From NCBI RefSeq assembly GCF_013377885.1, contig NZ_JABKAU010000029.1:1-59073 (forward strand): DNA of 59,073 bases, given 5' to 3'. Origin of the DNA: Hymenobacter lapidiphilus. GTDB taxonomy: Bacteria; Bacteroidota; Bacteroidia; Cytophagales; Hymenobacteraceae. The notes under the pieces are model-generated. The model had not been told where the DNA came from. It did no database searches and saw nothing but the letters and a program-made list of their open reading frames with translations. Shown here in pieces: positions 51,246 to 59,073 of the stretch (the first letter of the stretch is position 1; the number at the start of each line of letters is the position of its first letter). Both the position numbers and the translations under genes were made by a program.

Positions 51246-53120
51246 TTACTCCGGGCTCCATAGGCGGGCTACGTGCAGGCTTCGGAGCAGGGTGTTTTTC
51301 TTGCTCTGGTGGGCCTCCATGCGCCCCAGAATGCCGGTCAGCGTCTGCACGGCGGTTACAATGCGGGGGCCTTTGTTGAGCATAACGCACTCGGCCCGGC
51401 TGCCCATGGCGGCGTCGGTAATTTCGGCCCGCGCCGGCATACCACCGCTAGCCAGGCTTTCCAGCACCTGCGTGGCCCAGATAGCGGGCACATGGGCCGC
51501 TTCGCAGAGCCACAGTATCTCTTCCTGCACCTCGGCCAGCCGCTCGAAGCCGCACTCCACTGCCAGGTCGCCGCGGGCAATCATCACGCCGCAGCTTTCG
51601 GCCTGCATAGCGCGCAGCAACAGGTCGGGCAGCTGTTCGAATGCCCGTCGGGTTTCAATTTTAAGTACAATGGGCAGCACCCGGTCGGTGAGCCGGTGTA
51701 GGTGCTGCCGTAGCAGCGTTATATCCGCGGGGCTGTTGACGAAGGAGAGTTGTACGGCATCGGCGTGTTGAGCAATAAATACCAGGTGCTGCAAATCCGT
51801 TTCTGTCAGGGCCGGAATGGAAAGCTGGCTGTCGGGCAGGTTGATGCCTTTGTCGTTGCGCAGCTTGTCGCCCTCGGGGCGGGCCTGCACGATGCGCACC
51901 TGCACTGCCTGCTCATCTACCCGCTCCACTACGCCCCCAATTTTACCGTCGTCGAACCAGATACGCTCACCCGGCTGCACCGAATCGAACACTTCGGGCA
52001 GCGTGCAGCCGATAACTGCCGGGCCGGCCCCGGCAGCAGCCGTGGAGTGGGGCAGGGCTGGCTCGTTGCGGGCCTTGCCAACTAGGGGCTGGCGGGTGAG
52101 CAGCAGCTGGTCGTTGGGGCGCAGCAGCAGAAACGAAGACTTGGCGGATATGCCATGCGGGCTGGCCTGCGCCCCGCCGGGCCCGGTAAAAACCGTGGAA
52201 GGGGTGATGTAGGCCGTTTTGCGCAGCTCTATCCAGCAACCGTTTGCCTCCACACCCACTACGCGCAGCTTCCGCCGGGCTCCGCGCGCATCCTTAAACG
52301 ATACGCGGCTGCCCAGGCGCAGACCCTGCAGCCAGGCCACCGGAAAAGCCAGCGTGGTAGCTGTGGCCGGGTGCTGCCGGGCTGCCAGCCATAGGCGGGC
52401 GGGGGCCGTTACCCGGCCCATGGCGTCGCGCGTGGGCTTCACCTTCAGCACGGCTGGTGCGGGCGGCAAGCCCTGGGTGCGCAGCTTGGGACCGGCCAGG
52501 TCCATGCTTACCCGGCAGGTCTTGCCCAGTTCCTGCTCGGCGCGCCGCAGGTGAGCAATCATCAGGCTCCAGGCCGTGGCGTCGTCGTGGGCGCAGTTGA
52601 TGCGCATACAGTTCATGCCTTCGCGCAGCAGGTTGCGCACCAGCTCGTAGTTGCCAGCTGCCTCGCCGGGCATGGTTACCATAATCCGGACGTTGTGCGC
52701 TGCCGGTGCCGGACCCAGGCAGGCGTTGCTATGCCCGGCCAGCAGGCGCGGGCCGCCCTCAAAATCGGGGGTAGTTTCGGGAGAAGGGACGGCGGCGGCC
52801 GGTGCCAGCAATGCCTGCACGATGGCCAGCACCGATTCGACGGTGGCCAGTGCATGGGCTTCGGCGCGGCCCAACGACGAGAGGCCCAATGCGGCAAGGC
52901 GTTGCTGCAGGTCGCGCCGGTCGTGCTGGCGCAGGGCCAGGTAATGCAGCAGGTTGTGGGCGCTGGGCAGGAAGCTTGGGTGCACGGCCTGCAACTGGTC
53001 GGCGGCCTGTTCGGCCAGGCGCAGCATGTCGGCGCGCAGCGTGGTCAGCTCAGCCAGCAGTTCGGTTAGCGCGGGTGCGTGGCGTCGGGCATAGGGGAGG
53101 TGCTGGACAAGTTTAGGCAT
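51246..53120 (-). CDS. Unusual pyruvate-kinase-like protein
   Basis: A 624-residue protein with an N-terminal helical extension of about 130 residues, followed by a pyruvate-kinase TIM barrel with its B-domain insertion. Recognisable motifs: VSMDLAGPKLRTQG, DDGKIGG, DKGINLPDSQLSI, SFVNSPADI, KIETRRAFE, MIARGDLAVECGF, and ATQVLESLASGGMPARAEITD. After that the normal PTRAE-DVAN-DG-MLSGETA region reads AMGSRAECVMLNKGP, and the C-terminal allosteric domain is missing. It may use phosphoenolpyruvate in a modified way or have a regulatory role. It lies 71 bp after a universal stress protein gene in the same direction. Confidence 0.85.
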   Translation of the reverse strand: MPKLVQHLPYARRHAPALTELLAELTTLRADMLRLAEQAADQLQAVHPSFLPSAHNLLHYLALRQHDRRDLQQRLAALGLSSLGRAEAHALATVESVLAIVQALLAPAAAVPSPETTPDFEGGPRLLAGHSNACLGPAPAAHNVRIMVTMPGEAAGNYELVRNLLREGMNCMRINCAHDDATAWSLMIAHLRRAEQELGKTCRVSMDLAGPKLRTQGLPPAPAVLKVKPTRDAMGRVTAPARLWLAARQHPATATTLAFPVAWLQGLRLGSRVSFKDARGARRKLRVVGVEANGCWIELRKTAYITPSTVFTGPGGAQASPHGISAKSSFLLLRPNDQLLLTRQPLVGKARNEPALPHSTAAAGAGPAVIGCTLPEVFDSVQPGERIWFDDGKIGGVVERVDEQAVQVRIVQARPEGDKLRNDKGINLPDSQLSIPALTETDLQHLVFIAQHADAVQLSFVNSPADITLLRQHLHRLTDRVLPIVLKIETRRAFEQLPDLLLRAMQAESCGVMIARGDLAVECGFERLAEVQEEILWLCEAAHVPAIWATQVLESLASGGMPARAEITDAAMGSRAECVMLNKGPRIVTAVQTLTGILGRMEAHQSKKNTLLRSLHVARLWSPE

Positions 53121-53191
53121 AAGGAAGCAGCATCAACCTCGGGTACCAAAATGGGTGAGCGTTGGGCAGCAGAGCAGCCGCAGGCGGTGTA

Positions 53192-54052
53192 TCAGCTCAT
53201 CGAGGGCATCCAGTCGGGCACGCCCGGGCCGTGGGCGGGTAGCAGCAGCACCGGCACCGCGCAGCCGCGCAGCACCTGCGCCGTTACGCTATGGTGGAAC
53301 AGCCGACCCAGAAAGCTGCGGGGGCGCGCAATCAGAATCAGTAAATCGGCCTGCAGCTCGGCCCGGGCCCGCAGAATGGTGGCGGCCGGGTCGTCGTCGT
53401 TGTAGAGCTGCGGTGCCGTGGCCAATGGCAGCAACTGGCGCAGCGGCTCGCCAACCCGCGTATACTGGTCCGCCTGCTCTGCTGCCCCATCCAAAGCCGG
53501 CCGGACATGCACCACCGAAAAAGTGGCTTTCCAGCTTGCCAGCAGTGGGGCCAGGGCCAGGGCGGCTTCTCCTAATATGAAGTGCTCGCCATCGACGGCT
53601 ACCAGCACGCGGCGCGGCATCTCGGGCGGCGGCCCGGCTTCGGGCACCAGCAGCAGCGGCCGATGAGTGGCCCGCAGCACCGGCAGGGCCTGGTTGTGCA
53701 GCAACTGATCCAGCAGGTCGGGCTCGGCGCTCAGGCCCATGGCCAGCAGCAGCGGATGGAAACGGGTAATTGCCTGCTGCACGGCATCGGCCAGGGGGGG
53801 CATCAGCACCGATGCGCCGGCTGCCGTGGGCAAGCCTTCGGCCAGCTCCTGTAGGGCCGCGTCTGCCTCGGTCTGCAACCGGTCTACGTAGGGCATCGGA
53901 ACAAACGCCAGCTCCGACGACAGCATCGGAGCCTGGCAGACGTTGACCAGCTCCAGCCGCACCTGCCGCGGCGCGCCCAGCAGGGCCGCATAGTGCGCGG
54001 CACGTGCGGCTCCGGCAGACAGATCGACGAAGACAACAAAGCAGGGCTGCAT
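53192..54052 (-). CDS. Tandem-domain universal stress protein (USP1)
   Basis: A 286-residue protein with two Usp folds. The second half has clear motifs: RRVLVAVDGEHFILGE at the start, then FSVVHVRP, then ADLLILIARPRSFLGRLFHHSVTAQVLRG with CAVPVLLLPA. The first half is diverged (FVVFVDLSAGAARAA, LLLAMGLSAEPD). The G-2x-G-9x-G(S/T) ATP motif is altered (ARPRSFLGRLFHHSVT). It forms a leftward gene run with a second Usp (41 bp upstream) and the pyruvate-kinase-like gene downstream. It probably binds nucleotides or partner proteins in stress or starvation. Confidence 0.88.
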   Translation of the reverse strand: MQPCFVVFVDLSAGAARAAHYAALLGAPRQVRLELVNVCQAPMLSSELAFVPMPYVDRLQTEADAALQELAEGLPTAAGASVLMPPLADAVQQAITRFHPLLLAMGLSAEPDLLDQLLHNQALPVLRATHRPLLLVPEAGPPPEMPRRVLVAVDGEHFILGEAALALAPLLASWKATFSVVHVRPALDGAAEQADQYTRVGEPLRQLLPLATAPQLYNDDDPAATILRARAELQADLLILIARPRSFLGRLFHHSVTAQVLRGCAVPVLLLPAHGPGVPDWMPSMS

Positions 54053-54093
54053 GACGAGAAAGAGGAAAAGTTTACGGACCTGATTTATAAAAG

Positions 54094-54915
54094 CTAGTCT
54101 TTGGCGGGCAGCACCAGCACCGGAATGGGGCTGCGCTCGATGAACTGCCCCGTGATGCTGTGATGGAACAGGCTGCCCAGCAGGCTGTGGCGACGGGCTA
54201 TTACGACCAGCAGGTCGGCCTGCTGCCGGGCCGCTTCGGCCAGCACACCATCTGCTGCCGACAGATCGGCCACTTCGGAAACCTGGCCAAAGGCTATTTC
54301 GTCGGCTAAGTCGTTGGCGGCTATGGTTTCCAGAATGCTTTCGGTTCCCAGGCGCGGGTGGCTGCTGTCGGATACCCGTACTACGTTCAGTGTGCCGCCG
54401 TCCGATACGCTTAGCAGACGCCGGATAATGTCTTGGTACTGGTGCAGCACGAACGGGTGCCCGTCGACGGCCAGCAGCAGGCGGCGGGGCGGCCCGGCCT
54501 GCTGGCCCAGGGCCGGTACCAGCAGCAGTGGGTAGGGAACGGTGCTGAGCAGTGTTTTGGCCGTGTCAACCATCACTTCCAGGGGTGTGCTGCCTCCACC
54601 GGGCGGGCCCAGTACCAGCAGCAGGGGCGCGTGGTAGCGCACGGCGGCGCGCAAGGCCTCGGGCAGTTCCCGCTCCGATATTTCTACCTGAGTGGATACG
54701 GGCTGCGTTGCGGCCAGTTGTTGCAGTGCCTGCTCGGTGGCCAGGGCACCAACGGGCACGTAAGCCGGGTCATCGACTGGGGCCAGTAGGGCATCATAGC
54801 GGGCGTGTAGTAGCACGAGCTCTGCCTGCAGGGGCAGCGCCAGCCCGGCAGCATATGCCAGCGCACTATTGGTAACGGCATAAGAATCGGTCAGTACTAT
54901 TAAAGGCAAGGCCAT
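54094..54915 (-). CDS. Tandem-domain universal stress protein (USP2)
   Basis: A 273-residue paralogue of USP1. It starts MALPLIVLTDSYAVTNSALA (ATG at 54915), has a second Usp domain from RRLLLAVDGHPFVLHQ, and ends LLVVIARRHSLLGSLFHHSI then TGQFIERSPIPVLVLPAKD. An upstream extension to 55125 encodes 70 unlikely residues, so I reject it. It is probably the first gene of the USP2-USP1-pyruvate-kinase-like unit. I see no convincing -7 element in the 400-bp region upstream. Confidence 0.88.
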   Translation of the reverse strand: MALPLIVLTDSYAVTNSALAYAAGLALPLQAELVLLHARYDALLAPVDDPAYVPVGALATEQALQQLAATQPVSTQVEISERELPEALRAAVRYHAPLLLVLGPPGGGSTPLEVMVDTAKTLLSTVPYPLLLVPALGQQAGPPRRLLLAVDGHPFVLHQYQDIIRRLLSVSDGGTLNVVRVSDSSHPRLGTESILETIAANDLADEIAFGQVSEVADLSAADGVLAEAARQQADLLVVIARRHSLLGSLFHHSITGQFIERSPIPVLVLPAKD

Positions 54916-55315
54916 AGTGGGAGAGAATAGCAGGTGGAATGAGGGCTTAGCAAGCGGCTGGAAGTGGACTCCAGAAAGAGGGAAGTGCGCAGGAATGCGG
55001 AATGCGTCGGGAGAAAAACAGCCGGGAAAACAGGGCTGCAACGGTGACCAGGAAACTGACCGGAAACCGCACAGAAGCGAAAAAAAAGGCTTCCGGGAGC
55101 AGGGGCAGACCAAGTGGACAGTCACGCTGGCTTGATATGCTCAAGATACGCTAATAACTTAACTACTGTCGGGCGCCCAGCCCACGGGCGGCTCTTTGGC
55201 ACTGTGCTAAGCCCAAACCGGAAAGAGTGCCGACCAACCGGCCGGCACTCTTTCGAAAACTTGGATAAACGCATAGCAAAACGAAGGATCCAGTGCCCTC
55301 CGCATCTTGGATGGT
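54916..55315. other. Gene-free region with one terminator
   Basis: These 400 bp hold no convincing gene. A hairpin at 55221-55254 (separate entry) is the only structure that I see; the rest is presumably the upstream control region of USP2. Confidence 0.4.
55221..55254 (-). terminator. Terminator after the membrane-anchored protein gene
   Basis: GAAAGAGTGCCG pairs perfectly with CGGCACTCTTTC (12 bp, ten-base loop), 62 bp beyond the stop codon of the leftward gene at 55316. Confidence 0.7.
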
Positions 55316-55861
55316 CTAGAATCGGCTCAGGTAGTCCTTTGCTTTGGTCTTGCTCTTCTTTTTCTTCTTGCCCGAAGAAAGCCACACTATCAGGCCTGCC
55401 GTAACGGCGCCAATGGTAGCCATTTTAGTAACGAAAGCGGTACGGTTGTGCTTCCACTCCATGTCGTAGCCTTTTTCGGCCCAGATGTTGGGCAGCTTGC
55501 CATGAGACAAGTCAGACACGAGCCCTTCCACCATATCCACGCGGTCGGCCAATACCAGTGGCAGCCAGCGCTTATACTGGTTCTCGGGGTACTTATAGGC
55601 CTGGCGGCGAATCATGCCACTCAGGCCGGCAGGCAGCTCGGGCGTACCGAATACAGCCGACACGTGCTGGCGCTCCACCGATTTCAGCACTTCCTCGTTC
55701 ACGGGCTGCAGGTTGTTGGGGCGGCTCTTGCTGTTGGGGTCCTCCTCCGCGTTCATGCGTTTGCGCATGGGGTAGGTGGGGTCATTTTTGGGGTCGGCGT
55801 CAATGCCCCAGCCATTAATGGTTTTAGGGTCGATGGGGGTATTTATGGCGGTATCTTTCAT
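55316..55861 (-). CDS. Conserved-looking membrane-anchored protein of unknown function
   Basis: A 181-residue protein with a hydrophilic N-terminal part (TINGWGIDADPKNDPTYPMR, VSAVFGTPELPAGLSGMIRR, YKRWLPLVLADRVDMVEGL) and a single C-terminal membrane helix (MATIGAVTAGLIVWLSSG) followed by a Lys-rich tail. It starts 11 bp after the stop of the alcohol dehydrogenase gene, so the two are almost certainly one operon. No family assignment. The topology suggests a tail-anchored protein with the bulk on one face of the inner membrane. Confidence 0.75.
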   Translation of the reverse strand: MKDTAINTPIDPKTINGWGIDADPKNDPTYPMRKRMNAEEDPNSKSRPNNLQPVNEEVLKSVERQHVSAVFGTPELPAGLSGMIRRQAYKYPENQYKRWLPLVLADRVDMVEGLVSDLSHGKLPNIWAEKGYDMEWKHNRTAFVTKMATIGAVTAGLIVWLSSGKKKKKSKTKAKDYLSRF

Positions 55862-55872
55862 GGGAGGCGAGG

Positions 55873-57027
55873 TTACTGGTTGGCAGTTGGGGGCATGAGC
55901 ACGGTTTTGATGCAGTTATCCAGTTTGTTGGAGAACATGCGGTAGCCGTCGGCTACTTCTTCCAGCGGCATACGGTGCGTAATCAGGCCCTTGGGGTCCA
56001 GTACGCCGTTCTGCACGTGCTCAATCAGGCGCGGCAGCAGGCGCTTCACCGAGGTCTGGTTGCCCCGGATGGTCAGGCCTTTGTTCATGGCGTTACCGAT
56101 GGGAATCAGGTTGTCGGTCGGGCCGTACACGCCCACAATCGATACCACGCCACCCTTTTTCACGGCGTTGATGGCCCAATGGAGGGCCGTGGCCGAACCC
56201 GCTTGCAACAGCAGCTTGCGGCCGGTAATGGTTTGCAAGGTGTTGCCTTCGGCTTCGGCCCCCACGGCGTCAATCACGCAGTCGGCGCCCATGAAGTCGG
56301 TGATTTTCTTGATGAACATCACCGGGTCGCCGATTTCCTCGAAGTTGTAAGCCTCGCAGTACGCGTAGTTGCGGGCAAAGTCAAGGCGGTATTCCTGCTT
56401 GTCGATAATGATAACCCGACCCGCGCCGAACAGCCAGGCGCAACGGGCGGCCACAATGCCGATAGGACCGGCCCCGAACACCACCACCGTGTCGCCCTTC
56501 TGGATACCGGCCATCTCGGCGCCCTGGTAACCCGTCGGAATCACGTCGGTGAGCATCACGGCATCGTCCAGGTCCATATCGGCCGGAATGATAACCGGGC
56601 CCACATTGGCGTAGGGCACGCGGGCGTACTCGGCCTGGCCACCGTTGAAACCGCCAGCCGTGTGCGAGTAGCCGTAGATGCCGCCTACCGCCCCCGATTC
56701 GCTGTTGGATTCCTGGCAGTTCCCGAACATTTCCTGCTTGCAGAAATGGCACTCGCCGCAGGCAATATTGAAGGGTACAATCACCCGGTCGCCCACTTTT
56801 ACGTTGGTCACTTCAGACCCGATATCGACTATTTCGCCCACAAACTCGTGGCCGAAAGTGGAGCCTACGCGGGTGTCGGGGATGTTGCCGTTGTACAGGT
56901 GCAGGTCGGAGCCGCAGATGCAGGCGCGCAGCACGCGCACGATGGCATCCTGAGGATGCTTGATTTCCGGCATGGGTTTCTGCACGGCACGGACCCGCTT
57001 GGGGCCCCGATATTCCATTGCTAGCAT
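55873..57027 (-). CDS. Zinc-dependent alcohol dehydrogenase (formaldehyde-dehydrogenase-like)
   Basis: A 384-residue medium-chain dehydrogenase. The catalytic zinc site is ACICGSDLH and FGHEFVGE; the structural zinc lobe has four Cys in CGECHFCKQEMFGNC. The Rossmann motif VVFGAGPIGIVAARCA binds NAD. The FNGGQAEYARVPYANV and PTGYQGAEM segments are typical of glutathione-independent formaldehyde dehydrogenase-like enzymes. The substrate alcohol or aldehyde is unknown. I use the ATG at 57027 (MLAMEYRGPKRV); 57018 is also possible, and an upstream extension to 57120 is unlikely. Confidence 0.92.
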   Translation of the reverse strand: MLAMEYRGPKRVRAVQKPMPEIKHPQDAIVRVLRACICGSDLHLYNGNIPDTRVGSTFGHEFVGEIVDIGSEVTNVKVGDRVIVPFNIACGECHFCKQEMFGNCQESNSESGAVGGIYGYSHTAGGFNGGQAEYARVPYANVGPVIIPADMDLDDAVMLTDVIPTGYQGAEMAGIQKGDTVVVFGAGPIGIVAARCAWLFGAGRVIIIDKQEYRLDFARNYAYCEAYNFEEIGDPVMFIKKITDFMGADCVIDAVGAEAEGNTLQTITGRKLLLQAGSATALHWAINAVKKGGVVSIVGVYGPTDNLIPIGNAMNKGLTIRGNQTSVKRLLPRLIEHVQNGVLDPKGLITHRMPLEEVADGYRMFSNKLDNCIKTVLMPPTANQ

Positions 57028-57204
57028 AAGGATTCTGGAAAGGATATGAAGGAGTGAAACGGGCAAATACCTGGGCCAGGAGCGAAAAAACGGCCGCTCG
57101 CAAACCCGGTATCTACCCATTCATTTACCCCGGGCCCTGCCAGAAGGTTGTTACGGTGGCGCTTGAAGACGCCAGGGAGTAAGAAACGACAAGTCGGCAA
57201 ACGA

Positions 57205-57250
57205 AGCGGAGCCGAATTGACTACCGGGTGGTAGTCGATTCGGCTCCGCT
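57205..57250 (-). terminator. fahA terminator, 21-bp stem
   Basis: AGCGGAGCCGAATTGACTACC pairs with 57230-57250 with one mismatch around a four-base loop. Long T runs lie on the plus-strand side (GTTTTTATCC). It is 98 bp past the fahA stop. The rest of 57028-57347 holds nothing that I can identify. Confidence 0.75.
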
Positions 57251-57347
57251 GTTTTTATCCAGGCCACCTACGCAGTCAGCAACTGCCTGCAAAGCTGGAG
57301 CTTCGCTGTCCTTAGCTTCGCGCTACAGCCGCGTTATATCAGTTGTG

Positions 57348-58640
57348 TTAGAAATCCAGACTGGGCGCTGGCAGCACCTTGCCCGTTACCTCGCCGAAAC
57401 CGATGCGTACGCCGTCTTTCTCAGCGAAGCCGCGCATCGTTACCCGGTCGCCGTCGAGCAAAAACTTGCGCTCTGTACCGTCGGCCAGCGGCACGGGGCG
57501 GGTACCCTTCCAAGATAGCTCCAGCATCGAGCCCAGCGAATCGGGCGTGGTGCCCGAAATGGTGCCCGAGGCGTACAAGTCGCCGACCTGCTGGTTGCAG
57601 CCGTTGGAAGCGTGATGGGCCAGCTGCTGGGCCATGCTCCAGTACATGAGGCCGAAATTGGCGTATGAAACCGCTGTTTCGGGTCCACCTTCGGGCTGAA
57701 TGGTGACCTCCAGCTTGACGTCAAAGTTATGCTCACCGGTCTGGCGCAGGTATAGCAGTGGCTCGGGCTCCTGCACCGGCCCGGCCATGCGGAAAGGTTC
57801 CAGCGCATCGAGCGTCACCACCCAAGGCGCCACGCTGCTGCCGAAGCTTTTGCCCAGAAACGGCCCCAGCGGCACGTACTCCCAGCTCTGAATATCGCGG
57901 GCGCTCCAGTCGTTGAACAGCATCAGCCCAAAAATGTAGTCCTCGGCGCTCTGCACCGGCAGCGTGTCGCCGAGGGCGGTAGGGCGGCCCACCACGAAGG
58001 CCATTTCCAACTCAAAATCGAGCTGCTGGCTGGGGCCGAACGTAGGCGCGGCGGCATCGGGGGCCTTGCGCTGGCCGTTGGGCCGGCGAATATCGGTGCC
58101 GCTGACCACGATGGAGCTGGCCCGGCCGTGGTAGCCAATCGGGATGTGGCGCCAGTTGGGCAGCAGCGCGTTGTTGGGGTCGCGGAACATGGTGCCCACG
58201 TTGGTAGCGTGCTCGATGCTGGAGTAGAAGTCGGTGTAGTTCTGGGGATTTACGGGGCGCAGCATCTGCACGGCATCCTGGCGCAGCAGACACTCGCGCA
58301 TGGCTTCAGGCTGGTCGCGCAGGGCGGGGTTGTCGTGGCGCAGCAGCTCGCTCAGGCGCTGGCGCACGGCCCGCCACGCCGGCCGGCCCAGGGCAATAAA
58401 CTGGTTGAGGCTGCGGCGGCGAAACACCTTGGGCATTTTCTTGCCCAGTTCCAGGTCTTCGAAATAGCCGAACTGGGCCACGGCGTACAGGTCGAGCACG
58501 TATTCGCCAATGGCCACGCCCAGCCGCGGGCCGCGCTCCGGGGTTTCAAATACGCCGAAAGGCAGGTTCTGAATCGGAAAGTCGCTGCCAGGGGCAATAT
58601 CAATCCAGGAGCGCAGCGTGGGGTCGTTGGCGTTGGCCAT
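57348..58640 (-). CDS. fahA: Fumarylacetoacetase
   Basis: A 430-residue enzyme for the last step of tyrosine and phenylalanine breakdown (fumarylacetoacetate to fumarate plus acetoacetate). It has the N-terminal SH3-like domain (WIDIAPGSDFPIQNLPFGVF) and the catalytic mixed beta-sandwich with metal and His residues in YTDFYSSIEHATNVG, RPNGQRKA, QLDFELEMAFVVG, FNDWSARDIQSWEYVPLGPF and GTISGTTPDSLGSMLELSW. All key segments are present. Its acetoacetate and fumarate products feed central metabolism. No other tyrosine-pathway gene is visible. Confidence 0.96.
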   Translation of the reverse strand: MANANDPTLRSWIDIAPGSDFPIQNLPFGVFETPERGPRLGVAIGEYVLDLYAVAQFGYFEDLELGKKMPKVFRRRSLNQFIALGRPAWRAVRQRLSELLRHDNPALRDQPEAMRECLLRQDAVQMLRPVNPQNYTDFYSSIEHATNVGTMFRDPNNALLPNWRHIPIGYHGRASSIVVSGTDIRRPNGQRKAPDAAAPTFGPSQQLDFELEMAFVVGRPTALGDTLPVQSAEDYIFGLMLFNDWSARDIQSWEYVPLGPFLGKSFGSSVAPWVVTLDALEPFRMAGPVQEPEPLLYLRQTGEHNFDVKLEVTIQPEGGPETAVSYANFGLMYWSMAQQLAHHASNGCNQQVGDLYASGTISGTTPDSLGSMLELSWKGTRPVPLADGTERKFLLDGDRVTMRGFAEKDGVRIGFGEVTGKVLPAPSLDF

Positions 58641-58684
58641 AGTAGCGGGTTGGTTGGCGTGGGTGAATAGGGTAGTGGATAAGG

Positions 58685-58692
58685 CAAAGGTA
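58685..58692 (-). promoter_or_regulatory. Predicted -7 element of fahA
   Basis: The minus strand reads TACCTTTG (perfect TAnnTTTG), about 45 bp before the ATG at 58640. No good -33 element. Confidence 0.5.
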
Positions 58693-58781
58693 GAAGGGTA
58701 GGGGGAATGGGCAGGAGAAAGGTGTACCGCAGCTATTGAACGGTAGCGTTTGCCTTGCCAAATAGCCCTGTAGCTGCTGGT

Positions 58782-58869
58782 GCAGTTCAGAAAGCGAGAG
58801 CAACGTCATGCTGAGCGCAGCCGAAGCATGACGCTCTGGGTGATTCCGGACAATTCCTGAACAGCTTCG
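58782..58869. repeat. Family A element, shortened (A11)
   Basis: The left part has CAGTTCAGAAAGCG, the core AACGTCATGCTGAGCGCAGC and CGAAGCATGACG, and the right end TTCCTGAACAGCTTCG. It keeps both degraded terminal repeats but has lost most of the central hairpin. Confidence 0.7.
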
Positions 58870-58934
58870 TTACTTGCAGAAGTATGCTGCCTAATGGGGC
58901 AGTATCGTTGCCTTGTCTTCTGCAAAATCAACGC

Positions 58935-59073
58935 ATGCCAGCAGCGCACACAGTTCGGAGAATTGAGTCGGAACGGCTTGTTTCGGCTCCGGTAGCCGCA
59001 GTTTGGGCGCACATCACCAACGTGCAGCTGGAGCAGTTTGCCGACCCGCTGCTATTCCGGCTTCTGGATGTAC
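58935..59073 (+). CDS. SRPBCC (START-like) family protein, 5' end only
   Basis: An open frame from the ATG at 58935 runs off the right edge after 46 codons. It reads RIESERLVSAPVAAVWAHI followed by TNVQLEQFADP. The pattern of a charged strand, then APxxxVWxxIT, is the N-terminus of SRPBCC/polyketide-cyclase-like ligand-binding proteins. Because only the start is visible, the family call is tentative and no function is proposed. No promoter element is obvious; the family A copy A11 lies just upstream. Confidence 0.55.
   Translation, partial: MPAAHTVRRIESERLVSAPVAAVWAHITNVQLEQFADPLLFRLLDV

Noticed and set aside
54916..55125. 70-residue N-terminal extension of USP2
   Set aside because: Cys/Phe/Pro-rich sequence unlike any Usp; the ATG at 54915 begins directly with the Usp fold.
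17405..58869. CRISPR array
   Set aside because: The repeated hairpins are dispersed singly over tens of kilobases, are imperfect, and have no spacers or cas genes.

Overview
The window looks like chromosomal DNA of a GC-rich Bacteroidota, most likely Hymenobacter or a close relative (inference). The reasons are a PorX-type regulator (receiver plus PglZ), an LpxC-FabZ fusion, a TonB-dependent receptor with a carboxypeptidase-like N-terminal domain, and several promoters with the Bacteroidota -7 element TAnnTTTG. I found no rRNA, tRNA, CRISPR array or complete insertion sequence.

Layout. 1-2.2 kb: a sugar amidotransferase cut by the left edge and a nitrilase-family hydrolase, transcribed leftward. 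2.4-5.1 kb: valS, which carries an in-frame palindromic insert. 5.2-9.5 kb: a TPR histidine kinase whose last 402 bp are repeated 2.2 kb downstream, on the far side of an AT-rich membrane-protein gene, together with broken 5' ends of an S9A peptidase gene. 9.5-15.5 kb: a membrane protein, an oligopeptidase B-like peptidase and a TonB receptor. 15.5-20.3 kb: a small membrane protein, a 2-oxoacid dehydrogenase E2, cinA, a DUF4197 protein and a very acidic protein. 20.3-26.2 kb: an ABC ATPase, lpxA, lpxC-fabZ, lpxD and an HD hydrolase, all leftward (lipid A synthesis). 26.5-32.9 kb: porX, two tiny secreted plug-domain proteins, an aminotransferase, tsaE, alanine dehydrogenase and a secreted protein. 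33.1-38.9 kb: a FdtA-type cupin, a flavin reductase, an SPFH/NAD-kinase-like gene pair, an M28 peptidase, a hypothetical gene and a transposase-derived zinc-ribbon/HTH protein. 39.0-50.7 kb: a probable short-chain carboxylate locus, with porin, MHS-family transporter, small membrane protein, SLC5-type sensor kinase, single-domain response regulator, propionyl-CoA and acetyl-CoA synthetases. 51.2-58.6 kb, leftward: an unusual pyruvate-kinase-like protein, two tandem-domain universal stress proteins, a conserved membrane-anchored protein, a zinc alcohol dehydrogenase and fumarylacetoacetase. The right edge cuts an SRPBCC-like gene.

Functional links. The lpx genes, the sugar amidotransferase and the FdtA cupin concern cell-surface glycans. 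The 39-51 kb genes form a plausible route: outer-membrane entry (porin), inner-membrane uptake (MHS carrier), sensing (SLC5-STAC kinase plus receiver) and activation to CoA esters. This resembles the CrbS/CrbR control of acs known in Proteobacteria, but the regulator here has no DNA-binding domain.

The most unusual aspect of the window is its load of non-coding hairpin elements, often about 90-150 bp long, in at least five sequence families. One, with 17-bp terminal inverted repeats, interrupts a GIY-YIG nuclease gene with an AAT target duplication. Others lie at gene ends and supply the stop codons, and one smaller palindrome sits inside the valS reading frame.
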